Source of the DNA: Rathayibacter sp. VKM Ac-2879
GTDB lineage: Bacteria; Actinomycetota; Actinomycetes; Actinomycetales; Microbacteriaceae
Reading direction: 5' to 3'
Assembly (NCBI RefSeq): GCF_015351245.1
Contig: NZ_JADKSO010000004.1
Coordinates: 124,001-188,000 of the forward strand
DNA: 64,000 nt
The position numbers and the translations under genes are program-made. Below are positions 52,538-61,973 of the stretch, piece by piece; within the stretch, counting starts at the first letter, position 1, and every line of letters starts with the position of its first letter. The notes beneath the pieces were generated by a model. The model saw only the letters and a list, made by a program, of their open reading frames with translations. It was not told the origin of the DNA and did no database searches.

Positions 52538-53533
52538 GTGATCCCTCGTCCGACGCTCACGAATCCCGCCAGCGTGCCGCTCGGCGCCGGAGTCCGCGCC
52601 GTCCGGCTCCGCGGCGCGGAAGGGGTCTCGGCCGTGCGTCGCTCGCTCGACCTCGCGATCGAGCAGGTGCACGGCTTCAGGATGGATCTGCAGATCGCCT
52701 CGATCGAGCGGGTCCGCGTGATGCTCGTCTCGTCGACCCCGTTCTCGACGCGCTGGCCGGGGCCCGGCTTCGAGAGCGGTGCGTCGACGTTCGCGCTGCC
52801 GGTCGCGGGCTCGCTGACGATGCGAGCGGGTCTCGAGCGCGTGACCGTCGCTCGGGGAGGGCTCGTGCTCTCCTCCGACGAGCCCGTCGTCGTGGAGGCC
52901 GAGCAGGCGGTGCGCTTCCTCGTTCTCTGCACGCGCCCTTCGCCGAGCGAGCGCGCGCGACGGCTGGAGGCGACGGATCCGGATCCCGTGCGAGTCGGCG
53001 CCTCCCGCGCGCTGCCCGCGAGCTCGTTGACGGCCGCCGCCCTGGCCCTGCTGCACGGCGTCCTCGCCGAGCTCGACATCGAGCACCCCACCCAGGCCGA
53101 CTATCTCCACGGCATGGTGCTGCGCCTCGCGCGCCTGCTCTGGGCCGACGGCCACGACTCCTCTACCGAGAAGGTCGGCGTGCGCGAGATGGTCGAGGCG
53201 GCCGAGGAGGTCGTGCGCGCCGATGCCGCCGACCCGGCGCTCGACCCTCCCGGGGTCGCCCTGCGCTGCGGAGTGCGGCTGCGCACACTTCAACGCGCGA
53301 TCGCGGAGGAACGCGGGACGACCCTCCGCGACCTGATCATCGCCGTGCGCACCGAGGAGGCGCTCCGTCTCGTGCGCGCGCCGGGCGGAGGCGAGCTGCC
53401 GCTGCGCGACATCGCCGACCGTTCGGGGTTCTCCTCCCCCGAGCGGCTACGGCGCGCGATCGCCGCGCACACGGGGCTCTCGCCGAGCGAGTACCGCCGC
53501 AGGCGGCGGGGCGACGGGCGCGCCACCGGCTGA
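52538..53533 (+). CDS. AraC-family transcriptional regulator
   Basis: A 331-residue regulator. The N-terminal sensor is of the AraC_binding_2 type (DLQIASIERVRVMLVSSTPFS), and the C-terminal HTH reads LRCGVRLRTLQRAIAEERG and IADRSGFSSPERLRRAI. GTG 52538 follows GGAG at 5-nt spacing; GTG 52508 would add 10 residues. A TAGGCT -10-like box at 52482-52487 lies upstream, at the end of the thioesterase gene. It is the right-hand gene of the cluster and probably a second regulator, or it could belong to the flanking genes. Confidence 0.88.
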   Translation: MIPRPTLTNPASVPLGAGVRAVRLRGAEGVSAVRRSLDLAIEQVHGFRMDLQIASIERVRVMLVSSTPFSTRWPGPGFESGASTFALPVAGSLTMRAGLERVTVARGGLVLSSDEPVVVEAEQAVRFLVLCTRPSPSERARRLEATDPDPVRVGASRALPASSLTAAALALLHGVLAELDIEHPTQADYLHGMVLRLARLLWADGHDSSTEKVGVREMVEAAEEVVRADAADPALDPPGVALRCGVRLRTLQRAIAEERGTTLRDLIIAVRTEEALRLVRAPGGGELPLRDIADRSGFSSPERLRRAIAAHTGLSPSEYRRRRRGDGRATG

Positions 53534-53584
53534 GGGCGGCGGCGCCCCTCGCGCAAGTCCCTGTGCCCCTCTCGGCGCCGCGCG

Positions 53585-53590
53585 TAGCGT
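53585..53590 (+). promoter_or_regulatory. Candidate -10 box of ndh
   Basis: TAGCGT lies about 65 nt before the ndh ATG. The gene has its own ribosome-binding sequence, so this transcript is not leaderless. Confidence 0.35.
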
Positions 53591-53655
53591 CGGAGCGTCT
53601 CTCGGCACCGCGCGGGTCCGCCGTGTCCGGTGTCGAGTTCGAGAAGGGACTGGAC

Positions 53656-55050
53656 ATGACGGCATCCGGAACGACGCGCATCCTCATCCTCGGCGGCGGC
53701 TACGTCGGCCTGTACACGGCCTGGGGGCTCGAGAGACGACGCCGGCAGGCGCCGATCGACGTGACACTCGTCGAGCCGAACCCCTTCATGACCTACCAGC
53801 CGCTCCTCCCCGAGGTCGCCGGCGGGCACGTGCAGCCCCGCCACGTCACCGTGCCCCTCGTCTCGGCGCTCAAGCACACCCGGGTGCTCCGTGGAGCCGT
53901 CACCGGCGTCAGCCTGGCCGAGCGCACCGCGACCGTGGCGGCGATCGACGGATCGTCTCGCACGCTCGAGTTCGACCAGGTCGTGTTCGCCCTCGGGGCG
54001 GTCACCCGCACCTTCCCGACCCCGGGCCTCGCCGAGCACGGCATCGGCTTCAAGACGGTGGAGGAGGCGGCGCACCTGCGCGACCGCGTTCTCGAGAACG
54101 TCGCCCGGGCCTCCCTCACGACGGACCAGAGCGAACGACGGCGACTTCTCACCTTCGTCGTCATCGGCGGCGGGTACACGGGCGTGGAGGCGCTGAGCGA
54201 GCTGCTCGATCTGAGCCGCCGTGCGCTCGCCGCCCACCCCTCGCTCTCGGTCGGCGACGTCACCTGGCACCTCGTGGAGGCGCTCGACCGCATCGCGCCC
54301 GAGGTCGGCCCCGAGCTCTCGGCCTGGACGCTCGCTCAGCTCCGCGAACGCGGCGTGCATGTGCACCTGAAGACGACGATGCCCTCGTGCGAGGACGGCG
54401 TCGTCGAGCTGTCGAGCGGCGAGCGCATCCCCTCCGCGACGATCGTGTGGACGGCGGGCGTGAAGCCGAATCCGATCCTCGACGCGACGGATGCGCCGCG
54501 GGGGCCGAAGGGCCATGTGAGGGCCGACGCGTGCCTCCGGGTCATCGGCGACGACGGCGAGCCCGTCGGAGGCGCCTGGGCCGCGGGCGACGGCGCCCAG
54601 GTGCCCGACCTCACGTCGGTGAAGCAGCCTGCCTACTACCCGCCGAACGCCCAGAACGCGGTGCGGCAGGCCAAGCTGCTCGCGCGCAACCTCGTCGCCG
54701 AGGTGACCGGCGGAGTCGTGGAGGAGTATCGCCATGCCTCCCTGGGCACCGTCGCCGAGTACGGACTGGGCAAGGGCGCCGGACTGATCAAGGGGGTGAC
54801 GCTGCGCGGGCTTCCTGCGTGGTTGGCGCACCGCGCCTATCACGGCGCGGCGATGCCCAGCCTCGATCGGAAGTGGCGGGTCATCACGGGATGGCTGGTC
54901 GACGCGGTCGCTCCCCGCGATCTGTCACCGATGGGCGCGCTGCAGGATCCGCGGAGGGCGTTCCGCGAGACGGTGGAGGCGACGGACCGGGCTGAGGCGG
55001 CGACGAAGGCGGACGAGGCGGCGTCCGCGACGGCGGATCCGGCCTCCTGA
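53656..55050 (+). CDS. ndh: Type II NADH dehydrogenase
   Basis: A 464-residue single-subunit NADH:quinone oxidoreductase of the inner membrane face, non-proton-pumping. Two Rossmann motifs are seen, ILGGGYVGLYTAWGLE at the N-terminus and VVIGGGYTGVEALSEL near residue 170, with WAAGDGAQVP as the late FAD contact. AAGGGA precedes ATG 53656; longer frames would run through the AraC gene. Convergent with the pirin gene 31 nt downstream. It marks the return to core genes after the cluster. Confidence 0.93.
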   Translation: MTASGTTRILILGGGYVGLYTAWGLERRRRQAPIDVTLVEPNPFMTYQPLLPEVAGGHVQPRHVTVPLVSALKHTRVLRGAVTGVSLAERTATVAAIDGSSRTLEFDQVVFALGAVTRTFPTPGLAEHGIGFKTVEEAAHLRDRVLENVARASLTTDQSERRRLLTFVVIGGGYTGVEALSELLDLSRRALAAHPSLSVGDVTWHLVEALDRIAPEVGPELSAWTLAQLRERGVHVHLKTTMPSCEDGVVELSSGERIPSATIVWTAGVKPNPILDATDAPRGPKGHVRADACLRVIGDDGEPVGGAWAAGDGAQVPDLTSVKQPAYYPPNAQNAVRQAKLLARNLVAEVTGGVVEEYRHASLGTVAEYGLGKGAGLIKGVTLRGLPAWLAHRAYHGAAMPSLDRKWRVITGWLVDAVAPRDLSPMGALQDPRRAFRETVEATDRAEAATKADEAASATADPAS

Positions 55051-55081
55051 GCGTACGCGGGCGCAACGGAGGTGGCGAGCG

Positions 55082-56065
55082 TCAGACGCGTCCCCGCGGC
55101 CTGAGGCGCACGGAGGGCAGCTCGGGAGCAGGCAACGGCCTCCCGGGATACCCCGGCACGATTCCGAAGGGGCCGTCCGAGTCCCGTCCGTCGATCACGT
55201 CGGACTGCCAGCGCTCGCGGGCAGCGGCGATGTCGTCGTGGCTGCGCCCCACGAAGTTCCACCACATCACGAGCTGCTCGCCGAAGGGCTCGCCGCCCAG
55301 GAGCACGACCCTCCCTCCCTCGGGACCCGCGGTCAGCGCGAGCGCGTCGCCCGACGGGGGGAGGTAGGCGAGGTGCGGAGGCTCCACCCACGCCCCCTGC
55401 ACGCCGATCGGCCCGGAGTCGACGAGGACGCCGTACTCCCATCCCGGCTCGCGGGGCAGCTCGACGCTCGCGTCGGGTCCCAGGTCGATCTGCGCGGCGA
55501 CGAGAGGAGTGAACACGCTCGCGGGCACGGCGACTCCGAGCATCCCGCCCACGAACACGTGCACCACGAGTCCCGGGCGCTCGACCCGCACGCTGTGGTG
55601 GTGCTCGAAGAACGGCTCCGTCGTGCGCGCCTCCTCCGGCAGCGCGACCCAGAGCTGCACGCCATGCAGCACGGGCGCCGCCCCCGTCGAGACCTCCGAG
55701 TGCGAGATGCCGTTCCCGGCGGTCATCAGGTTCAGCTCGCCGGGGCGGACGAGCGAGCTGCTCCCCACGCTGTCGCGGTGCTCGATCTCGCCCTCGAACA
55801 GCCAGCTGACGGTCTGCAGTCCGGTGTGCGGGTGCGGCGGGACATCCATGCCTGCCCTCTCGCCCAGCTGGACGGGGCCGTAGTGATCGGCGAAGCACCA
55901 GGCGCCGATCGTCGAACGCGAGCGCTGGGGGAGGGTGCGGCGGACTTCGATGGCCCGCGGGCCGCCGAGCGGCACGAGGCGCGCCTCCAGGATCTCGACG
56001 GGGCCACCGGCAGGGGGCTCCGGGGTGACCGGGAGCTCGGCGGGATGCTCCTCCAGGTTGCTCAT
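55082..56065 (-). CDS. Pirin-family cupin protein
   Basis: A 327-residue bicupin. The N-terminal cupin shows DHYGPVQLGERAGMDVPPHPHTGLQTVSWLFEG, with the metal-binding His and Glu residues of pirins. Bacterial pirins include quercetinases and regulators of pyruvate metabolism; the role here is open. It diverges from clpC, with 165 bp between the starts. Confidence 0.92.
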   Translation of the reverse strand: MSNLEEHPAELPVTPEPPAGGPVEILEARLVPLGGPRAIEVRRTLPQRSRSTIGAWCFADHYGPVQLGERAGMDVPPHPHTGLQTVSWLFEGEIEHRDSVGSSSLVRPGELNLMTAGNGISHSEVSTGAAPVLHGVQLWVALPEEARTTEPFFEHHHSVRVERPGLVVHVFVGGMLGVAVPASVFTPLVAAQIDLGPDASVELPREPGWEYGVLVDSGPIGVQGAWVEPPHLAYLPPSGDALALTAGPEGGRVVLLGGEPFGEQLVMWWNFVGRSHDDIAAARERWQSDVIDGRDSDGPFGIVPGYPGRPLPAPELPSVRLRPRGRV

Positions 56066-56230
56066 CCCGAAAGTCTATGCCTGTGCATGGAAACGCTGCC
56101 CGGGCCGCCGTCGCCTCACCCCCGGGATCAGGCTCACGCCCAGGGCGAACAGGCCTCCGCTCTCGGGCGAGCGCTGGTTACAGTCGACGTATCGGAGCCC
56201 ACCCCTGCGGGTTCTGTAGGGAGTGACAGC

Positions 56231-58741
56231 ATGTTCGAGAGATTCACCGATCGCGCACGGCGCGTCGTCGTCCTGGCCCAGGAAGAGGCCAAGATGCTCA
56301 ATCACAACTACATCGGTACGGAGCACATCCTGCTCGGCCTGATCCACGAGGGCGAGGGAGTCGCCGCGAAGGCACTCGAGTCGCTCGGCATCTCGCTCGA
56401 CGCCGTGCGCGAGCAGGTGCAGGACATCATCGGCCAGGGGCAGCAGCAGCCGACCGGCCACATCCCCTTCACGCCTCGGGCGAAGAAGGTCCTCGAGCTG
56501 TCCCTCCGCGAGGCGCTCCAGCTCGGCCACAACTACATCGGGACCGAGCACATCCTGCTCGGCCTCATCCGCGAGGGCGAGGGAGTCGCGGCGCAGGTGC
56601 TGGTCAAGCTCGGCGCCGACCTCAACCGGGTGCGCCAGCAGGTCATCCAGCTGCTCTCGGGGTACCAGGGCAAGGAGCAGGTCGCCGTGGGCGGTGAGCA
56701 GCAGCAGCCTCAGGGAGGCTCGCAGATCCTCGACCAGTTCGGGCGCAACCTCACGCAGGCGGCGCGCGACAACAAGCTCGACCCGGTCATCGGGCGCGAG
56801 AAGGAGATCGAGCGCGTGATGCAGATCCTCTCGCGCCGCTCCAAGAACAACCCCGTCCTCATCGGCGAGCCCGGCGTCGGCAAGACCGCCGTCGTCGAGG
56901 GCCTCGCCCAGGCGATCGTGCGCGGCGACGTGCCCGAGACGCTCAAGGACAAGCAGCTCTACACCCTCGACCTCGGCTCGCTCATCGCCGGCTCCCGCTA
57001 CCGCGGAGACTTCGAGGAGCGCCTCAAGAAGGTCACGAAGGAGATCCGCACCCGCGGCGACATCATCACCTTCATCGACGAGATCCACACCCTCGTCGGC
57101 GCAGGGGCCGCAGAGGGCGCGATCGACGCCGCCTCCATCCTCAAGCCGCTGCTCGCCCGCGGCGAGCTGCAGACCATCGGCGCGACCACGCTCGACGAGT
57201 ACCGCAAGCACTTCGAGAAGGATGCGGCGCTCGAGCGTCGCTTCCAGCCGATCCAGGTCGCGGAGCCGTCGCTGCCCCACACGATCAACATCCTCAAGGG
57301 TCTGCGCGACCGCTACGAGGCGCACCACAAGGTGTCCATCACGGACGGCGCGATCGTGTCGGCCGCTAACCTCGCCGACCGTTACATCAGCGACCGCTTC
57401 CTGCCAGACAAGGCGATCGATCTGATCGACGAGGCCGGCGCCCGCCTGCGCCTCTCGATCCTCTCGGCGCCGCCGGAGCTGCGCGACTTCGACGACCGCA
57501 TCGCCGTCGTGCGCTCGGCGAAGGAGGCCGCTATCGAGGACCAGGACTTCGAGAAGGCCGCGTCCCTCCGCGACGAGGAGAAGCAGCTGCTCGGCGAGCG
57601 CCTCCGCCTCGAGAAGCAGTGGAAGTCGGGCGACGTCAAGGCCACCGGCGTGGTCGACGAGGGCCTGATCGCCGAGGTGCTCGCGCAGGCGACGGGTATC
57701 CCGGTCTTCAAGCTGACCGAGGAGGAGTCGTCGCGACTCGTCTTCATGGAGAAGGCGCTGCACCAGCGGGTCATCGGTCAGGAGGAGGCCATCGCGGCCC
57801 TCTCGCGCACCATCCGCCGCACCCGCGCCGGCCTCAAGGATCCCAAGCGCCCCTCCGGCTCGTTCATCTTCGCCGGCCCCACCGGCGTCGGAAAGACCGA
57901 GCTCGCCAAGGCGCTCGCCGAGTTCCTCTTCGACGACGAGAACGCGATGATCTCGCTCGACATGTCGGAGTACGGCGAGAAGCACACCGTCTCGCGGCTG
58001 TTCGGCGCCCCTCCCGGGTTCGTCGGCTTCGAGGAGGGCGGCCAGCTCACCGAGAAGGTGCGGCGCAAGCCGTTCAGCGTGGTCCTCTTCGACGAGATCG
58101 AGAAAGCCCACCCGGACATCTTCAACTCCCTCCTCCAGATCCTGGAGGAGGGTCGACTCACCGACGGCCAGGGACGTGTCGTCGACTTCAAGAACACCGT
58201 CATCATCATGACCACCAACCTCGGTGCCCGTGACATCGCCGGTGGTCCCGTCGGGTTCCAGATCGAGGGTGACAACGCCACCGGCTACGACCGCATGCGC
58301 GGCAAAGTCAACGAGGAGCTCAAGAAGCACTTCAAGCCCGAGTTCCTCAACCGCGTGGACGACGTCATCGTCTTCCCGCAGCTGTCGAAGCCGGAGCTGC
58401 TGCAGATCGTCGACCTGTTCATCACGCGCCTGGGCGATCGTCTCCTCGACCGCGACATGACGGTCGAATTGACGCAGTCGGCCAAGGAGCGACTGATCGA
58501 GGTCGGGTTCGACCCGGCCCTCGGCGCCCGCCCTCTGCGTCGCGCGATCCAGCGCGAGATCGAGGACCAGCTGTCCGAGCGGATCCTGCACGGCGAGCTC
58601 GGGGCCGGAGACCACATCCATGTGGACTTCGTCGGCGGGGCGTTCGTCTTCACGACGACGCCGCGGCTGATCTCGATCAGCGCCGGTGCGACGGCGGGAG
58701 CCGCCACGACAGGCCCCGCGACGCCCGACCTGATGGCGTAG
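56231..58741 (+). CDS. clpC: ATP-dependent Clp protease ATP-binding subunit ClpC
   Basis: Hsp100 unfoldase, 836 residues, feeding substrates to ClpP. Order: two N-terminal Clp repeats (about 1-145), AAA1 with Walker [14 protein letters not shown], a UVR-containing middle region (about 415-460), AAA2 with Walker [13 protein letters not shown], and a C-terminal small domain. ATG 56231 follows GGGAGTGA. The 165-bp upstream gap holds the divergent pirin promoter and a TA-rich patch (GGTTACAG ... GTATCGG) that may be its promoter. Confidence 0.97.
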   Translation: MFERFTDRARRVVVLAQEEAKMLNHNYIGTEHILLGLIHEGEGVAAKALESLGISLDAVREQVQDIIGQGQQQPTGHIPFTPRAKKVLELSLREALQLGHNYIGTEHILLGLIREGEGVAAQVLVKLGADLNRVRQQVIQLLSGYQGKEQVAVGGEQQQPQGGSQILDQFGRNLTQAARDNKLDPVIGREKEIERVMQILSRRSKNNPVLIGEPGVGKTAVVEGLAQAIVRGDVPETLKDKQLYTLDLGSLIAGSRYRGDFEERLKKVTKEIRTRGDIITFIDEIHTLVGAGAAEGAIDAASILKPLLARGELQTIGATTLDEYRKHFEKDAALERRFQPIQVAEPSLPHTINILKGLRDRYEAHHKVSITDGAIVSAANLADRYISDRFLPDKAIDLIDEAGARLRLSILSAPPELRDFDDRIAVVRSAKEAAIEDQDFEKAASLRDEEKQLLGERLRLEKQWKSGDVKATGVVDEGLIAEVLAQATGIPVFKLTEEESSRLVFMEKALHQRVIGQEEAIAALSRTIRRTRAGLKDPKRPSGSFIFAGPTGVGKTELAKALAEFLFDDENAMISLDMSEYGEKHTVSRLFGAPPGFVGFEEGGQLTEKVRRKPFSVVLFDEIEKAHPDIFNSLLQILEEGRLTDGQGRVVDFKNTVIIMTTNLGARDIAGGPVGFQIEGDNATGYDRMRGKVNEELKKHFKPEFLNRVDDVIVFPQLSKPELLQIVDLFITRLGDRLLDRDMTVELTQSAKERLIEVGFDPALGARPLRRAIQREIEDQLSERILHGELGAGDHIHVDFVGGAFVFTTTPRLISISAGATAGAATTGPATPDLMA

Positions 58742-58757
58742 CGTTCCGCCTCCTCGA

Positions 58758-58791
58758 CGTGCCCGTCCCTCCTTGCGGAGAGGCGGGCACG
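58758..58791 (+). terminator. Hairpin after clpC
   Basis: CGTGCCCG (58758-58765) and CGGGCACG (58784-58791) pair, with a second CTCC/GGAG stem inside. There is no T-tract. Likely the clpC terminator. Confidence 0.65.
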
Positions 58792-58829
58792 CCGTCGTTA
58801 GGGGCGCGCCCTGTGCCTCCGTCGCGGAA

Positions 58830-58835
58830 TAGGGT
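58830..58835 (+). promoter_or_regulatory. -10 box of the acetyltransferase gene (leaderless)
   Basis: TAGGGT is followed by 6 nt and the GTG at 58842. Confidence 0.55.
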
Positions 58836-58841
58836 GGGGGA

Positions 58842-59351
58842 GTGGCTGATTGGAAGTACCCGGTGCGCCGGGCGCGCACGAGCGATGTCCCGTTCATCCA
58901 GGAGCTGAGCGAACCGCTCGTCAACGAGCGCATCCTGCTCGGCAAGGACCGCGTGGTGCTCTACGGCGCCGTGCAGGAGTTCCGTGTCGCTGAGGACGGC
59001 GAGGGCAACCGCATCGGGTGCGGCGCGTTGCACGTGATGTGGGACGACATTGCGGAGGTGCGCACTCTCGCGGTCGCGACGCCGTGGCTGGGCAAGGGAG
59101 TCGGCCATCACATCCTCGAGCGCCTCGAGAACGACGCGCGCGAGCTGGGCCTGTCTCGGCTGTTCTGCCTCACCTTCGAGGTCGACTTTTTCGCGCGCCA
59201 CGGCTTCTCGCCCATCGGCGAGAAGGTCGTCGACCCGGACGTCTACGCGGAGCTGCTGCGTTCCCCCGACGAAGGTGTGGCGGAGTTCCTCGACCTCGCG
59301 CGCGTGAAGCCGAACACTCTCGGCAACACCCGTATGCTCAAGACGCTCTGA
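58842..59351 (+). CDS. GNAT amino-acid N-acetyltransferase (ArgA-like)
   Basis: A 169-residue GNAT protein. It starts with VRRARTSDVPFIQ, has RTLAVATPWLGKGVGHHI as the acetyl-CoA loop, and ends near LFCLTFEVDFFARHGF. This is the short amino-acid N-acetyltransferase type that supplies N-acetylglutamate for arginine synthesis in actinobacteria lacking long ArgA. Its place next to clpC is usual. The leaderless -10 box supports GTG 58842. Confidence 0.9.
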   Translation: MADWKYPVRRARTSDVPFIQELSEPLVNERILLGKDRVVLYGAVQEFRVAEDGEGNRIGCGALHVMWDDIAEVRTLAVATPWLGKGVGHHILERLENDARELGLSRLFCLTFEVDFFARHGFSPIGEKVVDPDVYAELLRSPDEGVAEFLDLARVKPNTLGNTRMLKTL

Positions 59352-59365
59352 CAGGTGGAGCGTCG

Positions 59366-59371
59366 TAGCCT
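59366..59371 (+). promoter_or_regulatory. -10 box deciding the start of the DUF4232-like protein
   Basis: TAGCCT is followed by 6 nt and GTG 59378. The same spacing in neighbouring genes favours this GTG over the one at 59372. Confidence 0.5.
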
Positions 59372-59377
59372 GTGCCG

Positions 59378-59998
59378 GTGACCCCGCCTCCCCGTCGCCT
59401 GCCCGCCGGGGTGTACCGCCGCCGCCGTGCCGTCCTGCTGCTCGTCGTCCTCGCGGTCGTCGCGATCGTGGTCGTGCTCGTCCTGCGGCCGTGGACCGGC
59501 GTCGGCACACCCGACGCTGGAGCGCCGACTCCCACCGAATCGCCGTTGCCGACGCTCTACCCGAGCGCCTCCGACTCGGGGACGCCCGCCGCGATCCCTC
59601 CCTGCACCGCCGCCTCGGTCTCGGTGACCGCCGTGACCGATGCGACCAGCTACGGGGCGGGGGTCAACCCGCAGCTGTCGCTGTCTCTCGCGAACATCTC
59701 GAACGCTGACTGCGTGATGAACGCCGGCACCAGCCAGCAGGTGTTCCGCATCACCAGCGGATCCGATCAGATCTGGTCCTCCGCCGACTGCCAGACGGGC
59801 GCGACCGACCTTCGTGTGCTGCTCCAGGCGGGCCGTTCGGTGACGGGCAGTTCGATCACCTGGGACCGTACCCGCTCCTCGCCCGACACCTGCTCGGGCG
59901 GCCGGGAGGCGGTGACGGCGGGCGGGGCGGCCTACAACCTGTCGGTGTCGGTCGGTGGCATCGAGTCGGGGTCGACGACGCAGTTCTTGCTCGAGTAG
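59378..59998 (+). CDS. Membrane-anchored extracytoplasmic protein
   Basis: A 206-residue protein. A basic N-terminus and one transmembrane helix (about 18-38) precede a Pro/Thr-rich linker and a beta-rich domain. The domain has PPCTAASVSVTAVTD at its start and four cysteines further on (C-V-M-N-A-G, SADCQTG, DTCSGG), suggesting disulfides outside the cell. It resembles DUF4232-type exported domains of actinobacteria. Function unknown. Confidence 0.8.
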   Translation: MTPPPRRLPAGVYRRRRAVLLLVVLAVVAIVVVLVLRPWTGVGTPDAGAPTPTESPLPTLYPSASDSGTPAAIPPCTAASVSVTAVTDATSYGAGVNPQLSLSLANISNADCVMNAGTSQQVFRITSGSDQIWSSADCQTGATDLRVLLQAGRSVTGSSITWDRTRSSPDTCSGGREAVTAGGAAYNLSVSVGGIESGSTTQFLLE

Positions 59999-60033
59999 GC
60001 CTCCCGGCGGAGGCGCGAGCAGCGGCTCGGCGG

Positions 60034-60039
60034 TACGCT
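60034..60039 (+). promoter_or_regulatory. -10 box of the DUF2207 gene (leaderless)
   Basis: TACGCT is followed by 7 nt and the ATG at 60047. Confidence 0.5.
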
Positions 60040-60046
60040 GACGCCC

Positions 60047-61942
60047 ATGTGGGGGATGCTCGGCTCGGTCCTGTCTGTGCCTCCCGTGGCAGGCAGGGCG
60101 AGGAGGTGGCTTGCCGGTGGGCTGATGGCCCTCGTGCTGCTGCTCGTCGTTGCGCCCGAAGCGGCGGCGCTGGAGCGAGCGAGCGCCTCCGCGGCGGCAG
60201 GAGCGGCGGGAATCGTGCGCGTGGGCGTGGACGACTTCCGCTTCTCCGAGTACTCGGCCGACTTCGTCCTCGAACGGGACGCCGAGGGTCGGTCGCTGTT
60301 GACGACGACCGAGACGTTCGTCGCGGAGTTCCCGCAGAGCGATCAGAACCACGGGATCCGGCGCGCGATTCCGCTCGATTTCCAGGGTTATCCGACCGAT
60401 GTCCGGTTGGTTTCCGTCACCGACGGCGGCGGAACGCCCCGCGCCGTCGACACCGAGACCGACGGGGGGTTCCTCCTCGTGACGAGCGCCGAGGAGGGGT
60501 TCGTGCACGGCCGCCAGAGCTATGTCTTCACCTACACGCAGCACAACGTGACGTTGCCCGCCGCAGGTACGGCCAGCGGCGAGGACGAGTTCTTTTGGGA
60601 CACGAACGGCACGGCGTGGAGCCAACCTTTCGACCGTTTCGATCTTCGGGTCAGGCTCGGGCAGGGCCTCGAGGAGGCGATGACCGGAGCTTTGAGCTGC
60701 TACCGCGGCCGGGCCGGGTCGACCGACACGTGCTCGATCGGGCGGGATGCCTCGGGAGTGAGCGCCTCGGGAGGGTCTCTTGCGAGTGGTGAGAATGTCA
60801 CGGTGGCGATCGGCTTCGCCCCGGGGACCTTCACGCCGCGCGATGATCGGTACTTCGCCTCCGGCTGGTCGTGGGTGCAGCTGGGCGGGCTCGCGGGGCT
60901 GCTGATCGTGCTCGTTCTCGCCGTGCGTCGGCGGAGGACCGTGCTGCGGGACGCGCCCGGTCGGCCGACGGTCATCGCGGAGTACGAGCCGCCGGCTCAG
61001 GGGCTGTTCCTCTCGGCAGCGTTGGTGGGGAAGACGGCGAAGGCGCCGACGGCGGCGTTTCTCGACGCGGCTGTGCGCGGACTGGTGCGGATCGAGGAGA
61101 CGGCGGGTGGGAGGAAGCCCGCATTCGCCTTGCGCGTGCTCGATCCGGCGGCGGCGGCTCCACGGCGTGCGGGCAGGCCGCGGACCGTTCCCTCCGATGA
61201 CCGCCGCTTCTTCGACGTGGCGTTCGGTCGAGTGCCCGGAACGGTGCGCGAGCTGTCGGGGCGCGATCGGGCGTTCGGCGCGGCGGTGTCGGGTTTCGTG
61301 CATGGACTGAGTGAGAGGACGACGGAGGCTGGACTGAGGCGAGCCGGGACGGTCGTCGGGTCGGTGGTGCTCGTCGTCGTGGCTGTGCTGGCGTTTACTG
61401 CGGCGTTCGTCGGCGGAGTCGTGGTGGTCTCGTCGTCGCTCGGCGGCCTGCTTCCGGGGGTGTTGCTCGCGGTCGCGGTCGCGATGGCCGCGGCGTCGAT
61501 CGTCCTGGTGTCGAAGGTGCCCCTGACCGCGGCGGGCGCGGAGCTGCGCGACCACGTGCGAGGACTGACGCTGTACATCCGGCTCGCGGAGGCCGATCGT
61601 TTGGCCGTGTTGCAGTCGCCGCGGGGTGCGGAGCGTCGTGCGGCTGGAACGGTCGATGTCGTCGAGGTGACGGAGCGGCTGTTGCCCTGGGCGGTGCTGG
61701 TCGGGCTCGAGAAGCAGTGGGCGGAGGCGTTGGCGGTTGTGTATGAGCGTGAGGGGGAGGCGCCGCTCTGGTATTCGGGTACGAGCGGCTTTCGTGCTGC
61801 CGCGTTCGTGGGGAGCGTGTCGTCGTTCTCGTCGTCGGCATCGAGTTTCGTGGGCTCGGCGTCGAGTTCGTCGAGTGGTGGTGCAGGCGGGGGCGGCAGC
61901 TCTGGCGGTGGGGGCGGTGGGGGCGGTGGGGGAGGCGTGTAG
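60047..61942 (+). CDS. DUF2207 membrane protein with poly-Gly tail
   Basis: A 631-residue membrane protein. After a signal peptide (to about residue 42) the DUF2207 domain spans about 55-260 (NHGIRRAIPLDFQGY, TYTQHNVTLPA). A transmembrane helix follows (about 280-300), then a cytoplasmic region and two further helices (about 440-490). The end is a run of Gly and Ser, with more than ten Gly among the last dozen residues, as is common in this family. Function unknown. Confidence 0.9.
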   Translation: MWGMLGSVLSVPPVAGRARRWLAGGLMALVLLLVVAPEAAALERASASAAAGAAGIVRVGVDDFRFSEYSADFVLERDAEGRSLLTTTETFVAEFPQSDQNHGIRRAIPLDFQGYPTDVRLVSVTDGGGTPRAVDTETDGGFLLVTSAEEGFVHGRQSYVFTYTQHNVTLPAAGTASGEDEFFWDTNGTAWSQPFDRFDLRVRLGQGLEEAMTGALSCYRGRAGSTDTCSIGRDASGVSASGGSLASGENVTVAIGFAPGTFTPRDDRYFASGWSWVQLGGLAGLLIVLVLAVRRRRTVLRDAPGRPTVIAEYEPPAQGLFLSAALVGKTAKAPTAAFLDAAVRGLVRIEETAGGRKPAFALRVLDPAAAAPRRAGRPRTVPSDDRRFFDVAFGRVPGTVRELSGRDRAFGAAVSGFVHGLSERTTEAGLRRAGTVVGSVVLVVVAVLAFTAAFVGGVVVVSSSLGGLLPGVLLAVAVAMAAASIVLVSKVPLTAAGAELRDHVRGLTLYIRLAEADRLAVLQSPRGAERRAAGTVDVVEVTERLLPWAVLVGLEKQWAEALAVVYEREGEAPLWYSGTSGFRAAAFVGSVSSFSSSASSFVGSASSSSSGGAGGGGSSGGGGGGGGGGGV

Positions 61943-61973
61943 CTGCTGGGCCGGAGCGAGCGCGGCCCTGGTC

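Noticed and set aside
41771-53533. Annotation as a true prodigiosin or undecylprodigiosin cluster
   Set aside because: Only the starter and extension enzymes match. No O-methyltransferase, PigC/RedH-type condensing enzyme or MAP-side genes are present, while four trp-like genes and an EctC-like gene are extra.
52498-53655. Long N-terminal extension of ndh (open frame from 52498)
   Set aside because: It overlaps the AraC gene throughout and has no domain; a ribosome-binding sequence and family N-terminus are at 53656.
55238-56230. N-terminal extension of clpC (open frame from 55238)
   Set aside because: It is antisense to the pirin gene; ClpC homologues start at [11 protein letters not shown], at 56231.
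56075-58945. 956-codon open frame on the minus strand across clpC
   Set aside because: Shadow of clpC caused by high GC at third positions; its translation has no recognisable domain, and clpC is complete on the plus strand.
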